Source: Paucidesulfovibrio gracilis DSM 16080 (GTDB taxonomy: Bacteria > Desulfobacterota > Desulfovibrionia > Desulfovibrionales > Desulfovibrionaceae). From it: a stretch of 64,000 nt of DNA. This document shows, in pieces, positions 16,903 to 24,910 of the stretch. Position 1 is the first letter of the stretch. Each line of letters begins with the position of its first letter. A program made the position numbers and the translations under genes. Below the pieces are notes generated by a model. The model saw nothing but the letters and a program-made list of their open reading frames with translations, was not told the origin of the DNA and did not search any database. The stretch spans positions 186,001 through 250,000 of the forward strand of contig NZ_FUYC01000002.1 in assembly GCF_900167125.1 (NCBI RefSeq). Direction: 5' to 3'.

Positions 16903-17608
16903 GATGCTTGAGCACTCCGTAGTCTGACAGGGTGGTGTCCGCCGGTACGACATGGTCCACGAACGCACCCGGGAGGTGAATATGGTCCGGATCCAGTTCG
17001 CCGATGTCCACGATTTCCAGCGCCTCCACGATGACGAGGTCGGCTGCCGTGGCCATGAGCGGATTGAAGTTGCGTGCGGTTTTTTCAAATACCAGGTTGC
17101 CCCAGCGGTCGGCCCGGGCAGCGTGAATCAGGGCGGCATCCGCCCGCAGGGACGGTTCCACGATGCAGGTTTGCCCCTGAAATTCCATGGTTTGTCGCTT
17201 TTCCCGCAGGATGGTGTCCAGGCCGATATCCGTCAGGATTCCGGTCAGCCCGGCACCTGCGGCGCGGATTTTTTCGGCCAGCAGCCCCTGGGGATGCATT
17301 TCCACTTCCAGTTCCCCCTGGTTCATCATCTCGATGACCGCGCTGTTAAGCCCCATGTGCGAGACAACGAACCGACGGGCGCAGCCCGCTTCCATGAGCG
17401 TGGATACGCCGATGCCCTGTTCGTTGGCGTCGTTTTTAATCACGGTCAGACCGTGCGGAGCGCGTTGCAACAGGGCGGCCAGCAAGGTGAAGGGCGTCCC
17501 CGGTGAGCCGAATCCGCCCACCATGACGGAACTGTTGTTCGCGATGCGGGCCAGGGTCGTGGCAGGGTCCGTGGTTTTGTCGATGGCGGGGGGCAATGTG
17601 GGGGGCAT
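16886..17608 (-). CDS. 3-oxoacid CoA-transferase subunit A
   Basis: The 240-residue alpha subunit has the CoA-binding glycine loop MVGGFGSPGTPFTLL (about 29-43), corresponding to GGFGxxGxP in AtoD/ScoA proteins, and the segment LTVIKNDANEQGIGVSTLME. GGAGGCCGCGCC precedes the ATG. Its 3' end overlaps the beta-subunit start. It follows the transposase/aminotransferase fusion gene by 40 bases and is almost certainly co-transcribed with it. Confidence 0.9.
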   Translation of the reverse strand: MPPTLPPAIDKTTDPATTLARIANNSSVMVGGFGSPGTPFTLLAALLQRAPHGLTVIKNDANEQGIGVSTLMEAGCARRFVVSHMGLNSAVIEMMNQGELEVEMHPQGLLAEKIRAAGAGLTGILTDIGLDTILREKRQTMEFQGQTCIVEPSLRADAALIHAARADRWGNLVFEKTARNFNPLMATAADLVIVEALEIVDIGELDPDHIHLPGAFVDHVVPADTTLSDYGVLKHHVAQT

Positions 17609-17648
17609 GGCGCGGCCTCCGTTGCGGTTGTGCGGTTCAGGAGAAAAA

Positions 17649-19979
17649 TCAGCGATAATAGGGCGTGGCGGGCGTAGGGCCGGAGGCGCGTTCCTCGGCC
17701 AGGGTCGTTTCCAGGGCGTTCAGATGGTCGGCCGTCCGGGTCAGCGCCTTATCCAGTTTTTCCAGAAGCTCGGCGATTTGCGCCTCCCGCACGATCAGGG
17801 GGGGCGCCACGAGCACATGGTCGCCGTAGAGTCCGTTGATGGATCGGCGGGGATAAATCAGCAGGCCGTCGGCAAAGGCGTTGTCCGTGAGCAGCATGGC
17901 CGCGTTCCATTCCGGGGGGAAGGGCTCCCGGGTTTGTGGGTCGCGCACCAGTTCCAGGGCCGTGAGCAGTCCCAGGCCGCGCACCTCGCCGATAAAGCGG
18001 TGCTTGCGACCGAGCCGATTCAAGCCTTTGAGCAGGATTTTTCCCATGCGGTCCGCGTTTTCCGGGAGCTTGTCCTCCATGATGACGCGAAGCACCTCCT
18101 GCCCCACGGCGCAGGCCATGGGGTTACCCGCATAGGTATGGCCGTGGGCGAATCCGCCGCGCCGGACCACGACATCCACGATCTCATCCGTGGTCAGGAT
18201 GGCCCCGAGGGGATAGTAGCCCGAGGCAATGCCCTTGGACAGGGCCACCACATCGGCTTGCACCCCCCAATGTTCGTAGGCGAAGAGTTTTCCGGTACGG
18301 CCGAATCCGGTCATGACTTCGTCCAGCACAAGGAAAATGCCGTATTTACGGCAGATGTGCTGGATGATGCCGAAATATTCGTCCGGCGGCACCAGAGCGC
18401 CGGTGCTGGCCCCGCCCACGGGTTCCACCACAAAGGCCGCAATATTATCCGGTCCCTGTTCCAGCACGGTTTTTTCCAACGCCCAGGCGCACTCCAGCTC
18501 ACAGTCCGGATATTGCTTGTGGTACACGCAGCGGTAGCAGGTGGGGGCCGGAATTTTGGGATTGTCCCGCACCAGGGGTTTGAAGGCCACTTCCAGAGGG
18601 GCGTAGGACGTCAGGGACAGGGCGCCCAGGGTGGAGCCGTGGTAGGCGGGCACCCGGCTGACGAACTTGTACCGCGACCCTTCCCCGAGATTGAAGAAAT
18701 ACTGACGGCAGACCTTCATGGCCGATTCCACGGCCTCGGAACCGCCGGAAACGAAAAAGACCCGGTTCAGGTGGGGAGCGGAATGCTCCACGAGCTGCCG
18801 GGCCAGCTCCTGCGAGGGGCGGTTTTCGAACTGGGTGCGGTAGGCGAAGAAGGTTTGGCGGGACTGGCGTTCCACCGCGGCAATGACACGGCGGTTGCCA
18901 TGGCCGATGTTATTCACCACGGCCCCGGAACATCCGTCCAGATACTGCTTGCCCCGCGTGTCCCACATGTAGATGCCTTCGGCTCCGGCAATGATGGGCT
19001 GTTCCTTCTTGGTTTGGTAAAAAAGGTATTTTTCCTGGTCCGGATACGCGGCCAATTCCCCTGGATGCCGTTTGAAGAGGTCTGGGTGCGCTTCGTGGAA
19101 GCGGGCCAGTTTTTCCACGGGCGTGAGGCGTCCCATGGTCATCAGGGGGATGTGGTTGTTGTAGACGTGGGCGTGGGCCAGCAGTTTTTTTTCGATCTCC
19201 TCGGACGAGGCAAAGGAGGAAGGCTGCGAGGCTGTGGTCCCTGCGTGGTCGGGCAGAGGCTGGTGCGATTCCTGGGTGCGGGCCGGATAGGTGACGTGCT
19301 CCACGCCAAGCTCCTCGCAGGCCAGGCCAAAGGGATCGGGGTCTTCCTCGGCCGGGCGGAACAGGGGGCGGTCCGCCGTGAGTATCCGGCGCAGATGAAA
19401 GGGCGCTCCGTCTGAAAGGTCGCGTAAGAATGCGGCCGCCTCCTCAGGGGATCCGTCTTCCCGAGCTTCCAGGAAGAGCCAGCCCGAGGAGCGGTCCACG
19501 GCCATGAACAGATGTTTCCGGAATTCCTCATGCTGCACCCGGGGCAGGGTGCGCTCATGCACCCGCATGAACCCTGGAAGATAGGACTTGTATTCGCGCA
19601 GTACGCGGCGGTGTTCCTCAGGATCGGGTACCAGGTCGGCGATGCGGCAGACGCCGTGACGTCGCAGGAGCCGGTCCAGTGACGAACGGGAACAGGATGG
19701 CTGAATGAACATGCGCACCACGGCGAGCAGATCGTCCAGGGAGAGGAGCATGGAGCGCCTGATTTCCACGATGAGCGCCTGTTGGTCCGGGGTGAAGGAG
19801 GTGCGCGAGGGACGGGCGCGCCGATTTTCCTCGTAGCCTTCGGCGCGTTTTCGCCATTTGCGTACCGTGGACTCGCTGAGGCCCAGCTCCCGCGCCAATT
19901 TGGGGACGGATTTTTGCGATTCTCCGATGTATTTCCTGATGGCGGGGGTGGTTCGTTTTTTACGAAGCGTGAAGACCAT
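17649..19979 (-). CDS. fusion protein: degenerate IS481-type transposase domain + class III PLP aminotransferase
   Basis: This single open frame encodes 776 residues. Residues 25-45 form a helix-turn-helix (KLARELGLSESTVRKWRKR) and a second helical region follows to about 115. Residues 136-306 read like the integrase core and tail of IS481-family transposases: KHLFMAVDRSSGWLFLE, PFHLRRILTA, and the family-typical YNNHIPLMTMGRLTPVEKL at 273-291. The three acidic catalytic positions are not conserved: the HID motif reads HER, LTDNG reads LTADR, and the VERF motif is replaced by QESHQP. From about 314 to 760 there is a full class III aminotransferase with SGGSEAVESAMK, LVLDEVMTGFGRTG (Asp553) and Schiff-base Lys582 in ALSKGIASGYYP. 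The ATG at 19979 has GGAG seven bases upstream. It is the first gene of the leftward operon. I infer an aminotransferase-based regulator analogous to GabR, or a DNA-tethered enzyme; a purely catalytic role is the alternative. Confidence 0.9.
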   Translation of the reverse strand: MVFTLRKKRTTPAIRKYIGESQKSVPKLARELGLSESTVRKWRKRAEGYEENRRARPSRTSFTPDQQALIVEIRRSMLLSLDDLLAVVRMFIQPSCSRSSLDRLLRRHGVCRIADLVPDPEEHRRVLREYKSYLPGFMRVHERTLPRVQHEEFRKHLFMAVDRSSGWLFLEAREDGSPEEAAAFLRDLSDGAPFHLRRILTADRPLFRPAEEDPDPFGLACEELGVEHVTYPARTQESHQPLPDHAGTTASQPSSFASSEEIEKKLLAHAHVYNNHIPLMTMGRLTPVEKLARFHEAHPDLFKRHPGELAAYPDQEKYLFYQTKKEQPIIAGAEGIYMWDTRGKQYLDGCSGAVVNNIGHGNRRVIAAVERQSRQTFFAYRTQFENRPSQELARQLVEHSAPHLNRVFFVSGGSEAVESAMKVCRQYFFNLGEGSRYKFVSRVPAYHGSTLGALSLTSYAPLEVAFKPLVRDNPKIPAPTCYRCVYHKQYPDCELECAWALEKTVLEQGPDNIAAFVVEPVGGASTGALVPPDEYFGIIQHICRKYGIFLVLDEVMTGFGRTGKLFAYEHWGVQADVVALSKGIASGYYPLGAILTTDEIVDVVVRRGGFAHGHTYAGNPMACAVGQEVLRVIMEDKLPENADRMGKILLKGLNRLGRKHRFIGEVRGLGLLTALELVRDPQTREPFPPEWNAAMLLTDNAFADGLLIYPRRSINGLYGDHVLVAPPLIVREAQIAELLEKLDKALTRTADHLNALETTLAEERASGPTPATPYYR

Positions 19980-20010
19980 TCGAAACTCCGGTAGGTGTGC
20001 CGATCTCTTT

Positions 20011-20064
20011 TCGACACGTAATTTCAAAAAAAGCAATTACAGGTCGAAATCCAGACCTGTACTC
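20011..20064. promoter_or_regulatory. inverted half-site array, candidate operator
   Basis: The sequence TCGACACGTAATT (20011-20023) is repeated in inverted orientation as the complement of AATTACAGGTCGA (20035-20047), with 11 of 13 positions matching and an 11-base spacer. The right arm also forms a perfect 7-base inverted repeat, ACAGGTC (20039-20045) with GACCTGT (20054-20060). Three copies of a GACCTGTA-like half-site in alternating orientation therefore lie 32-85 bases upstream of the fusion gene start. It could bind the fusion protein's HTH (inference). Confidence 0.5.
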
Positions 20065-20468
20065 GTATTCTGTCGATGGTAAACGTGGTTCATTTGACGA
20101 AAGCGTTGTAAGGCGATTTTTAGTCAGTCTGCCTTGGGTAACTATTTTTCAAGAATCTAACAGAAAATTCAAAAAAATCAAAATAGTTCTTTTGAACGTA
20201 TGCAACCGTAGGATTCCTAACGTTTCGCTTAAGTTGTGTTGAAAAGCTGAAAATGATTTTTGTAGTGATAAAATAGGTAAAAATTTTTTTGATTTTTGAA
20301 AAAATGAGTTTAAAAAAAGTGCTGAATGGTCCTCCAATAATATGTATGAGACAAAAAAAGGAATATGACCTTGACTTAATTTAAAAATCCACCTAGTAAC
20401 AAACAACCCATTAACAAAAATGTTAGTTCAGAGTACCTCCGAATCGGGGGTGGAGAGAAGTTGTTCCC
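20061..20468. other. AT-rich divergent control region
   Basis: About 400 bases without a credible gene separate the leftward catabolic operon from the potB-type gene. The base composition is strikingly AT-rich, with many A and T runs (for example around 20270-20320), in contrast to the GC-rich genes on both sides. Short frames here lack ribosome sites. It probably holds the divergent promoters and could be a remnant of transferred DNA. Confidence 0.6.
20371..20399 (+). promoter_or_regulatory. possible promoter of the amine importer operon
   Basis: TTGACT at 20371-20376 is followed after 17 bases by TAGTAA at 20394-20399, about 70 bases before the potB start. The -35 box is good and the -10 box poor, so this is tentative. 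Confidence 0.35.
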
Positions 20469-21338
20469 ATGAATGAAAATCAGCACTCCCGCTGGCGACC
20501 CTGGGCGTTGCTGGCTCCCTCGCTTAGCGCCGTCTTCCTGCTGCTCGTGGTCCCCGTTTGTTTTATCGTGGTGTACAGTTTTTGGCTTCGCGCCCCGTCG
20601 GGGGCGGATATTGTGGCCTTCCAGTTCGGCAACTATGCAAAGTTCTTCCAGGATTTTTTCTATCCCTCCATTCTGTTGCGTACCATTCGCGTGAGCCTGG
20701 AGTGCGTATTCCTCTGCCTGGTCATGGGCTACATCCCGGCCTATTTTTTCTATCGCAGCAAAACGCGATTCAAGTCTTTGCTCATGCTTCTGATCATGCT
20801 GCCGTTTTGGATCAGCTTCATCATCCGGACCCTGTCCTGGATCAATATCCTGGGCGACACGGGCCTGATCAACTATCTGCTGGTATCCGCCGGGATCATC
20901 CAGGAGCCTTTCGGCATGCTCTACAACGAGGGAGCCGTGCTCATGGGGCTGATCCAGTATCTTTTGCCGTTCATGATCCTGAATATCTACGTGAGTCTGG
21001 AAGGCATCGACCGGAGTCTGCTCGAGGCGGCCCGGTCCATGGGCTGCACCGAATGGCAGGCCTTTCGCGAGGTGACGCTGCCTCTGTCCCTGCCCGGGGT
21101 GAGCGCAGGCAGTCTGCTGGTTTTCGTGCTGTCCGCGGGAACGTATCTGCCGCCCATGATCCTGGGCGGACCGGGTAACGAGATGATCGCCAACCTGATT
21201 TTCAAGCGGGTCATCGGCACGTTGGACTGGCCGTTCGGCTCGGCCATCAGCGTGATTCTGCTGCTCCTGGTGGGCACCATCGTCTGGACCTACAATCGCT
21301 ATCTGGGCATCAACCAGGTCTTCAAGGCCATGCAATAG
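20469..21338 (+). CDS. potB: ABC transporter permease, PotB family
   Basis: The 289-residue inner-membrane permease has about six membrane helices and the EAA cytoplasmic loop EAARSMGCTEWQAFREVTLP (about 189-208) that docks on the ATPase. It resembles the spermidine/putrescine permease PotB. A GGAGAG site lies about 11 bases before the ATG. It is the first of four genes in the order B-C-D-A, opposite in direction to the fusion gene operon. The gene name gives the family; the substrate could be putrescine, spermidine or another cationic amine. Confidence 0.88.
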   Translation: MNENQHSRWRPWALLAPSLSAVFLLLVVPVCFIVVYSFWLRAPSGADIVAFQFGNYAKFFQDFFYPSILLRTIRVSLECVFLCLVMGYIPAYFFYRSKTRFKSLLMLLIMLPFWISFIIRTLSWINILGDTGLINYLLVSAGIIQEPFGMLYNEGAVLMGLIQYLLPFMILNIYVSLEGIDRSLLEAARSMGCTEWQAFREVTLPLSLPGVSAGSLLVFVLSAGTYLPPMILGGPGNEMIANLIFKRVIGTLDWPFGSAISVILLLLVGTIVWTYNRYLGINQVFKAMQ

Positions 21339-21350
21339 GGCGGTATCCGA

Positions 21351-22142
21351 ATGTTCAAAATCACCGGCTGGTCTCTAATCCGGCTCTACACGACCCTGGT
21401 CTACGTATTCATGTTCGCCCCCATCGCCGTGGTGGTGATCCTTTCCTTCAATCCGCAGCAGTTCGGATCCTTCCCCATGGACGGGTTCAGCCTGCGCTGG
21501 TACGCGGAATTGGCAGGCAATGCCGACATTCTGGAGGCATTCGGCAATTCCCTGGTGTTGGGGGGGCTGACGGCCATCTGCACCACGGCTGTGGCCATTC
21601 CCGCAGCAATGGCGTTCGTACGGTACGACTTTCCCGGCAAGAACAGCCTGAATACCCTGCTGTTGGCACCCATCATGGTTCCGGAGGTGATTCTGGGCGT
21701 GGCCCTGCTGCTGTTCATGCGCTGGCTCCAGCAGCCCAAGAGCTTCGCCATGCTGCTCATCGGCCACGTGGTCATCACCCTGCCGTACGTGCTGCTGGTG
21801 GTGCAGGCCCGGCTCGTGGGCATCCGCACCGACTATGAGGAAGCGGCCAAGTCGCTGGGGGCCAATCCGCTGCAAACGTTCCGCGAGATCACCTTTCCGT
21901 TGCTTATGCCCGCCATCCTGGCCGGAATGCTGTTCTCGTTCACCATTTCATTTGACGACATCACGGCCACACTGTTTTGGGCCACTGCCGGCAATCAGAC
22001 CGTGCCGGTGAAAATTTTCGGCATGCTTCGCAACTCCATCAGTCCCGAGATCAACGCGTTGGGCGCGGTCATGATCGTGCTCACTGTTTCCACGCCGCTT
22101 TTGGCCGGGTATCTGGCCCGCCGGTTTGCGCGCGGAGGTTGA
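21351..22142 (+). CDS. potC: ABC transporter permease, PotC family
   Basis: The second permease subunit has 263 residues and about six membrane segments, with the EAA loop EEAAKSLGANPLQTFREITF (about 163-182). It begins 12 bases after potB and pairs with it to form the membrane channel. The C-terminal half carries the ISFDDITATLFWATAGNQTVPVKI stretch typical of PotC proteins (described here by key residues FDD near 202-204). Confidence 0.88.
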   Translation: MFKITGWSLIRLYTTLVYVFMFAPIAVVVILSFNPQQFGSFPMDGFSLRWYAELAGNADILEAFGNSLVLGGLTAICTTAVAIPAAMAFVRYDFPGKNSLNTLLLAPIMVPEVILGVALLLFMRWLQQPKSFAMLLIGHVVITLPYVLLVVQARLVGIRTDYEEAAKSLGANPLQTFREITFPLLMPAILAGMLFSFTISFDDITATLFWATAGNQTVPVKIFGMLRNSISPEINALGAVMIVLTVSTPLLAGYLARRFARGG

Positions 22143-22243
22143 TGGAGACGGGATCCTGCCCGGAGCGGCAAAGCGCGACGACGTCCCCCCGGGGCGCAAC
22201 GCATGCCCGGCTGAACCGGGCCAAATTCAGAGGAGGACACATC

Positions 22244-23413
22244 ATGGACGACCACAAAGGCAAGGAGTGGAGCAGGCGGCTAAACGACGTACACGCCCGG
22301 TACCAGGCCGGCCACGTCTCTCGACGCGATTTTTTACGGTTCCTGGGTATCGCGGGCGCTGCCGCAGGGTTGTGCGGCGGTCCCTTCGGCTTGTTGCGTT
22401 CGGCGCAGGCGGCTCAGTCCATCCGTTTCGACGGCTGGGGAGGCACCACCTCGGAAGCCTTCCGCACGTATGCGTTCGAACCGTTCACCAAGGCCACGGG
22501 CATTGACGTCATTGACGGCGAGTTCGGCAACATGGACTCCTACCTCACCCGAGTGAAGGCCTCGTATCCTCCGGGAGGCGAATTCAACCTGGCGCACCTC
22601 TCCGGCGTGTTTGACTACGCGCGGTATGTGGGGTTGGGATTCCATTCCGAGTTGGACGAGAGCGGCATCCCCAATCTGGCCAATGTCATGACCGCCATGG
22701 TCGAGCCGTACCGGGCCATCACGCCGAAGAGTCTGTCCGCTGTTCCCTACGATCTGGGGCAGACCGGCATCGCCTACAACACCAAATACGTGTCCAAGGA
22801 ACAGGCCGAGAAACTGGGCGCGGGATTGCTTTTTGACGAACGTCTCAAGGGCAAGCTCGGTTCCTGGACAGACTGGCGCACCAACATTTGGTACGCGGCC
22901 CTGGCCACGGGCCAAAGCCCCAACGACATCACCGACCTGGATAAGGTCTGGGCCGCGCTCCGCAAGCAGCGCGACCTGGTCAAGAAGTACTGGGGATCCG
23001 GTGCGGAGCTTATGAGTCTTTTGGCCAACGAGGAAATCTATGCCACTCCGGCCTGGTCCGGACGTGTGGCGCACTTGCAGGAGCAGGGGCATCCCATCGG
23101 CTATCTGCAGCCCGAGGGAACGTATTCCTGGCAGGAGTGCATCTTTGTGCTCAAGGGGTCGGATACGGATGTGGCGCAGCAGCTGCTCAACTACATGCTG
23201 GAGCCGGAAGCGGCCGTGGCCGTGGCAGAGGCCCAGAAATATCCGCCATCCCTGGATCCCACCAAGGTGGAGCTGTCCGACACCGTGCGTGCGCTGCCTG
23301 CCTTCGACCCCACGGGCAAGCTGGACGGATATCTGTTTGGTGTTCCCGAATATTGGAATGGGCATCAACTGGAATGGGCCGAGATGTGGGACCGCATCAT
23401 GGCCGGAGCCTAA
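22244..23413 (+). CDS. potD: periplasmic substrate-binding protein, PotD family, Tat-exported
   Basis: The 389-residue solute-binding protein has a twin-arginine signal, SRRDFLRFLGIAGAAAG (about 26-42), ending near AQA. Most PotD proteins use the Sec route, so the Tat motif is notable. The mature part has the bacterial extracellular solute-binding fold (FDGWGGTTSEAFRTYAFEPF, VPYDLGQTGIAYNT, PEGTYSWQECIFVLKG). The ATG at 22244 follows an AGAGGAGG site; a longer in-frame start at 21977 lies inside potC. It delivers the substrate to PotBC. Confidence 0.88.
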   Translation: MDDHKGKEWSRRLNDVHARYQAGHVSRRDFLRFLGIAGAAAGLCGGPFGLLRSAQAAQSIRFDGWGGTTSEAFRTYAFEPFTKATGIDVIDGEFGNMDSYLTRVKASYPPGGEFNLAHLSGVFDYARYVGLGFHSELDESGIPNLANVMTAMVEPYRAITPKSLSAVPYDLGQTGIAYNTKYVSKEQAEKLGAGLLFDERLKGKLGSWTDWRTNIWYAALATGQSPNDITDLDKVWAALRKQRDLVKKYWGSGAELMSLLANEEIYATPAWSGRVAHLQEQGHPIGYLQPEGTYSWQECIFVLKGSDTDVAQQLLNYMLEPEAAVAVAEAQKYPPSLDPTKVELSDTVRALPAFDPTGKLDGYLFGVPEYWNGHQLEWAEMWDRIMAGA

Positions 23414-23562
23414 GAGCCTTTTGTTCGGAGCCTGGCGGCTTTTCCGGCGGAGCGAATGTTCGGCCGGAGCCTGTCGCCACAGCGGCCTGAATCGCAAACA
23501 TGACGTGGAGGTCCGCAACGGGCGGGCCTCCCTTTCCCCAACACAACCAAAGGAAAACATTC

Positions 23563-24783
23563 GTGCAGAACCACAGTCCCGACACTCGGCACAGTTCCCA
23601 TGCCCCGCACGTTCCGCAAGCGTCCGGTTCTTCCGGGGCCGTACCCGAGGCGGCCGCGTCCCCCTCCCGGGACGCTGTCGGCCATGAGCCAGCCGTGCGG
23701 CTCCAGGGGTTGATGAAGCGTTTCGGCAAGACCGTGGCCGTGCAGGAAACCGACCTGACCATTGAAACCGGCGAACTGGTGACCCTGCTCGGTCCTTCCG
23801 GATGTGGAAAGACCACCATCCTGCGCATGATTGCCGGGTTGGAGACTCCCACCAAAGGGGACATCTACATCAAGGGCCGCCGCATCAACGATACGCCCAT
23901 CCATAAACGGAATTTGGGCATGATCTTTCAGAACTACGCCCTGTTTCCCCATAAGACCATTTTCGAGAACGTGGCCTTTGGTCTCAAATATCGCAACGTC
24001 TCCCGCGAGGAGATGCGTGAAAAAGTTGCCCAGGCACTGGAAATGGTGCGTTTGCCGGGCGTGGAAAAACGCTACGCCTCCCAGCTTTCCGGAGGCCAGC
24101 AGCAGCGTATCGCCCTGGCCAGGGCCATTGTCATCGAGCCGGATGTGCTGCTCATGGATGAACCGCTTTCCGCACTGGATGAGAAGCTTCGTGAGGAAAT
24201 GCGCATGGAGATCGACAACATCCAGCAGCAGCTCAACCTCACCACCCTGTTCGTGACGCACGACCAGCGCGAGGCCTTGTCCATGTCCAACAAGATCGTG
24301 GTGATGAAGGACGGGCGTAAGCAGCAGGAAGGTACGCCCGAGGACGTGTACGATTATCCCGACAACTATTTCGTGGCCGACTTTCTGGGACACGCCAATT
24401 TTTTCGATGCCAGGGTGCTGGAAGTGCTGGACAACGACCAGGTACGCGTGCGTATCGCCGAGGGGCTGGAGTTCACGGCAGACCATGTGGGACGCTGGCG
24501 CCAGGGGCAGGACGTGCATTTGGTCATGCGCGCGCAAAAGATCAACGTGACCAGCCCGGACCTTGCCGACGAGGAACTGGAGTCCACGGACTTGAATTAT
24601 TACCCCGGTAAGATTTACGATCGCAGTTACATGGGCGGGGAAACCAGCTATTTTGTCGAACTGGCCAATGGCGTGCGTCTGCACATCATCAGCATGGTCC
24701 GCCGTCGGCCCCATCGCATTGGAGATGAAGTGGTCCTGCATGTGCCGGCCAGGCATTGCGGCCTGCTTCCCCGGGAGGCGTAG
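23563..24783 (+). CDS. potA: ABC transporter ATP-binding protein, PotA family
   Basis: The 406-residue ATPase has Walker A LLGPSGCGKTTI, the signature LSGGQQQRIALARA, Walker B VLLMDEPLSALD, the H-loop VTHDQRE and a C-terminal TOBE domain that regulates polyamine importers. A hydrophilic N-terminal extension of about 45 residues rich in Ser, His and Pro precedes the ATPase domain. The GTG at 23563 with AAAGGA upstream is the best start. It is the last gene of the four-gene importer and drives PotBC. Confidence 0.88.
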   Translation: MQNHSPDTRHSSHAPHVPQASGSSGAVPEAAASPSRDAVGHEPAVRLQGLMKRFGKTVAVQETDLTIETGELVTLLGPSGCGKTTILRMIAGLETPTKGDIYIKGRRINDTPIHKRNLGMIFQNYALFPHKTIFENVAFGLKYRNVSREEMREKVAQALEMVRLPGVEKRYASQLSGGQQQRIALARAIVIEPDVLLMDEPLSALDEKLREEMRMEIDNIQQQLNLTTLFVTHDQREALSMSNKIVVMKDGRKQQEGTPEDVYDYPDNYFVADFLGHANFFDARVLEVLDNDQVRVRIAEGLEFTADHVGRWRQGQDVHLVMRAQKINVTSPDLADEELESTDLNYYPGKIYDRSYMGGETSYFVELANGVRLHIISMVRRRPHRIGDEVVLHVPARHCGLLPREA

Positions 24784-24910
24784 CTCCGTCCCGGACAAGC
24801 CCGAAGTGCCTCGGTCCGACCGGTATCGTACCCAGGCGAGAAGACCACGCAGCCACCTGCAACCGCGCCGCACGGTTCCCGTGGACCGGGCGGCTTTGGC
24901 GTGAGGACGC

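Noticed and set aside
17187-19415. Long plus-strand open frame (742 codons)
   Set aside because: It is the shadow of the CoA-transferase A and aminotransferase-fusion genes on the minus strand, which show clear family motifs; this frame has none.
17649-19979. Intact, active IS481 insertion sequence
   Set aside because: Catalytic residues are not conserved, the frame continues into an aminotransferase, and no obvious terminal inverted repeats or target duplication were found.
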